Positions 63,389-64,000 of a stretch of DNA of 64,000 nt are shown in pieces. Under the pieces are notes generated by a model. That model did no database searches. It was given only the letters and a program-made list of their open reading frames with translations, and was not told where the DNA came from. The translations under genes and the position numbers were made by a program. This DNA comes from Pseudoips prasinana (Eukaryota > Arthropoda > Insecta > Lepidoptera > Nolidae). Position 1 is the first letter of the stretch, and the number at the start of each line of letters is the position of its first letter. The stretch is taken from positions 26,510,001 through 26,574,000 of the forward strand of contig OX621255.1 of NCBI GenBank assembly GCA_951640165.1, written 5' to 3'.

Positions 63389-63543
63389 TTAATCGACACT
63401 TAAATGGCGAAATGAGCCAGGCATTCCCAGATATTCTTCATTAAACTTCGATGAGCTTCGTAAAGTTTCATTTGTACCAGCTTTGTTCATTACTTGCAAG
63501 TATTCCTGATGTTCTGGTGTACTGAGTTCGTCAATCCATTCGT
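63389..63543 (-). CDS. Last exon of a second CRAL-TRIO gene (partial)
   Basis: 155 nt after acceptor ..aattttcag, ending in TAA. It encodes DEWIDELSTPEH.. to GMPGSFRHLSVD, about 36 of 51 residues identical to the last exon of the gene at 10260-26355, with the same entry phase. The remaining exons must lie beyond 64000. A candidate ATTAAA polyadenylation signal (minus strand) is at 63307-63312. Tandem duplication in the same orientation is inferred. Confidence 0.85.
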
Positions 63544-63638
63544 CTGAAAATTAGTATAAATTATATATTATAAATAAATAAATATCTTGGGGCAACTAAC
63601 ACACTGTCATCTGATCCAAACGAGCAGTTCCTTGAAGA

Positions 63639-64000
63639 ACCAGCCAAGTGCGAGTCGCACTCACGCACGAAGGGTTCCGTGCCATTATCAGTAAAACCGG
63701 CCAAGTGCGAGTCAAACTCGCGCATGAAGGGTTCGGTACCATTATCAGTAAAACCGGCCAAGTGCGAGTCGAACTCGCGCACGAAGGGTACTGTACCATT
63801 ATCAATAAAAACCTTTCGTAAAAAATCACGTTTGTTTTATGGGAGCCCCCTTAAATATTTTTTTTATTATTATTTTAGTATTTGTTGTTATAGCGGCAAC
63901 AGAAATACATCATCTGTGAAAATTTCAACTGTCTAATTATCACGGTTCATGAGATACAGCCTGGTGACAGACGGACAGACAGACAGACAGCGAAGTCTTA
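63639..64000 (+). mobile_element. Element P copy with triplicated 57-bp head, cut by window end
   Basis: Heads begin at 63639, 63696 and 63753 (ccggccaagtgcgagtc.., cgaagggttc.. accattatcagtaaa). Then the usual body: tatgggagcccccttaaata.., ttgttgttatagcggcaaca, acggttcatgagatacagcc. Confidence 0.8.

Overview
The window looks like a piece of a lepidopteran (moth or butterfly) nuclear genome: AT-rich, intron-containing, and packed with repeats of lepidopteran type (Lep1-like non-autonomous Helitrons ending in a GC hairpin plus CTAG, RTE-type LINEs whose 3' ends read ATGATGATG, CR1- and Jockey-like LINEs, tRNA-derived SINEs, TA-flanked MITEs, a piggyBac relic). The order is inferred from these families and is not tied to a named species. 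All repeat-family names used here (SINE-A to -E, Helitron hA to hD, MITE m1 to m3, elements G, J, K, P) are local labels based on copies compared inside this window.

Host genes. One complete host gene can be assembled on the minus strand from 26355 down to 10260: six exons with GT/AG borders and matching phases, 951 nt of CDS, 316 residues, a CRAL-TRIO (Sec14-like lipid-binding) protein. Its introns hold most of the repeats between 10.4 and 26.2 kb. At 63389-63543 lies the last exon of a second gene of the same family, same strand, same exon length (155 nt), about 36 of 51 residues identical. The window therefore cuts a tandem CRAL-TRIO cluster; the rest of the second gene lies to the right.

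Layout. 0-10 kb: SINEs, Helitrons, a palindromic SINE pair, a five-unit 105-bp tandem array, an RT fragment. 10.3-26.4 kb: the CRAL-TRIO gene. 26.8-33.8 kb: element P, a nearly intact two-ORF CR1-group LINE (28.8-32.8 kb) with one frameshift. 34.0-37.4 kb: a LINE on the minus strand with a fully open 976-residue ORF. 37.4-38.9 kb: a 5'-truncated LINE with stacked perfect hairpins in its 3' UTR. 39-42.7 kb: fragments and element G. 42.8-44.3 kb: about 12 units of a ~130-bp satellite. 45.15-46.02 kb: exactly 7 x 124 bp of a second satellite. 46.1-47.2 kb: three Helitrons. 48.8-50.0 kb: element G with long terminal inverted repeats. 51.06-57.5 kb: a nest in which an RTE LINE is split by a Jockey-like LINE (TSD AACTTAT), itself split by a piggyBac-type element (TTAA), with another small LINE piece (TSD AGAAC) farther along the RTE. 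57.5-63.3 kb: LINE ends, MITEs, Helitrons.

A theme that runs through the window is the very large number of perfect or near-perfect inverted repeats with tiny loops (1-15 nt). Several lie inside repeat copies whose sister copies in this same window lack them, which points to local template switching during DNA or cDNA synthesis. I did not find a convincing new protein system; the most notable items are these hairpins, the TE-derived satellite, the nested LINEs and the CRAL-TRIO pair.
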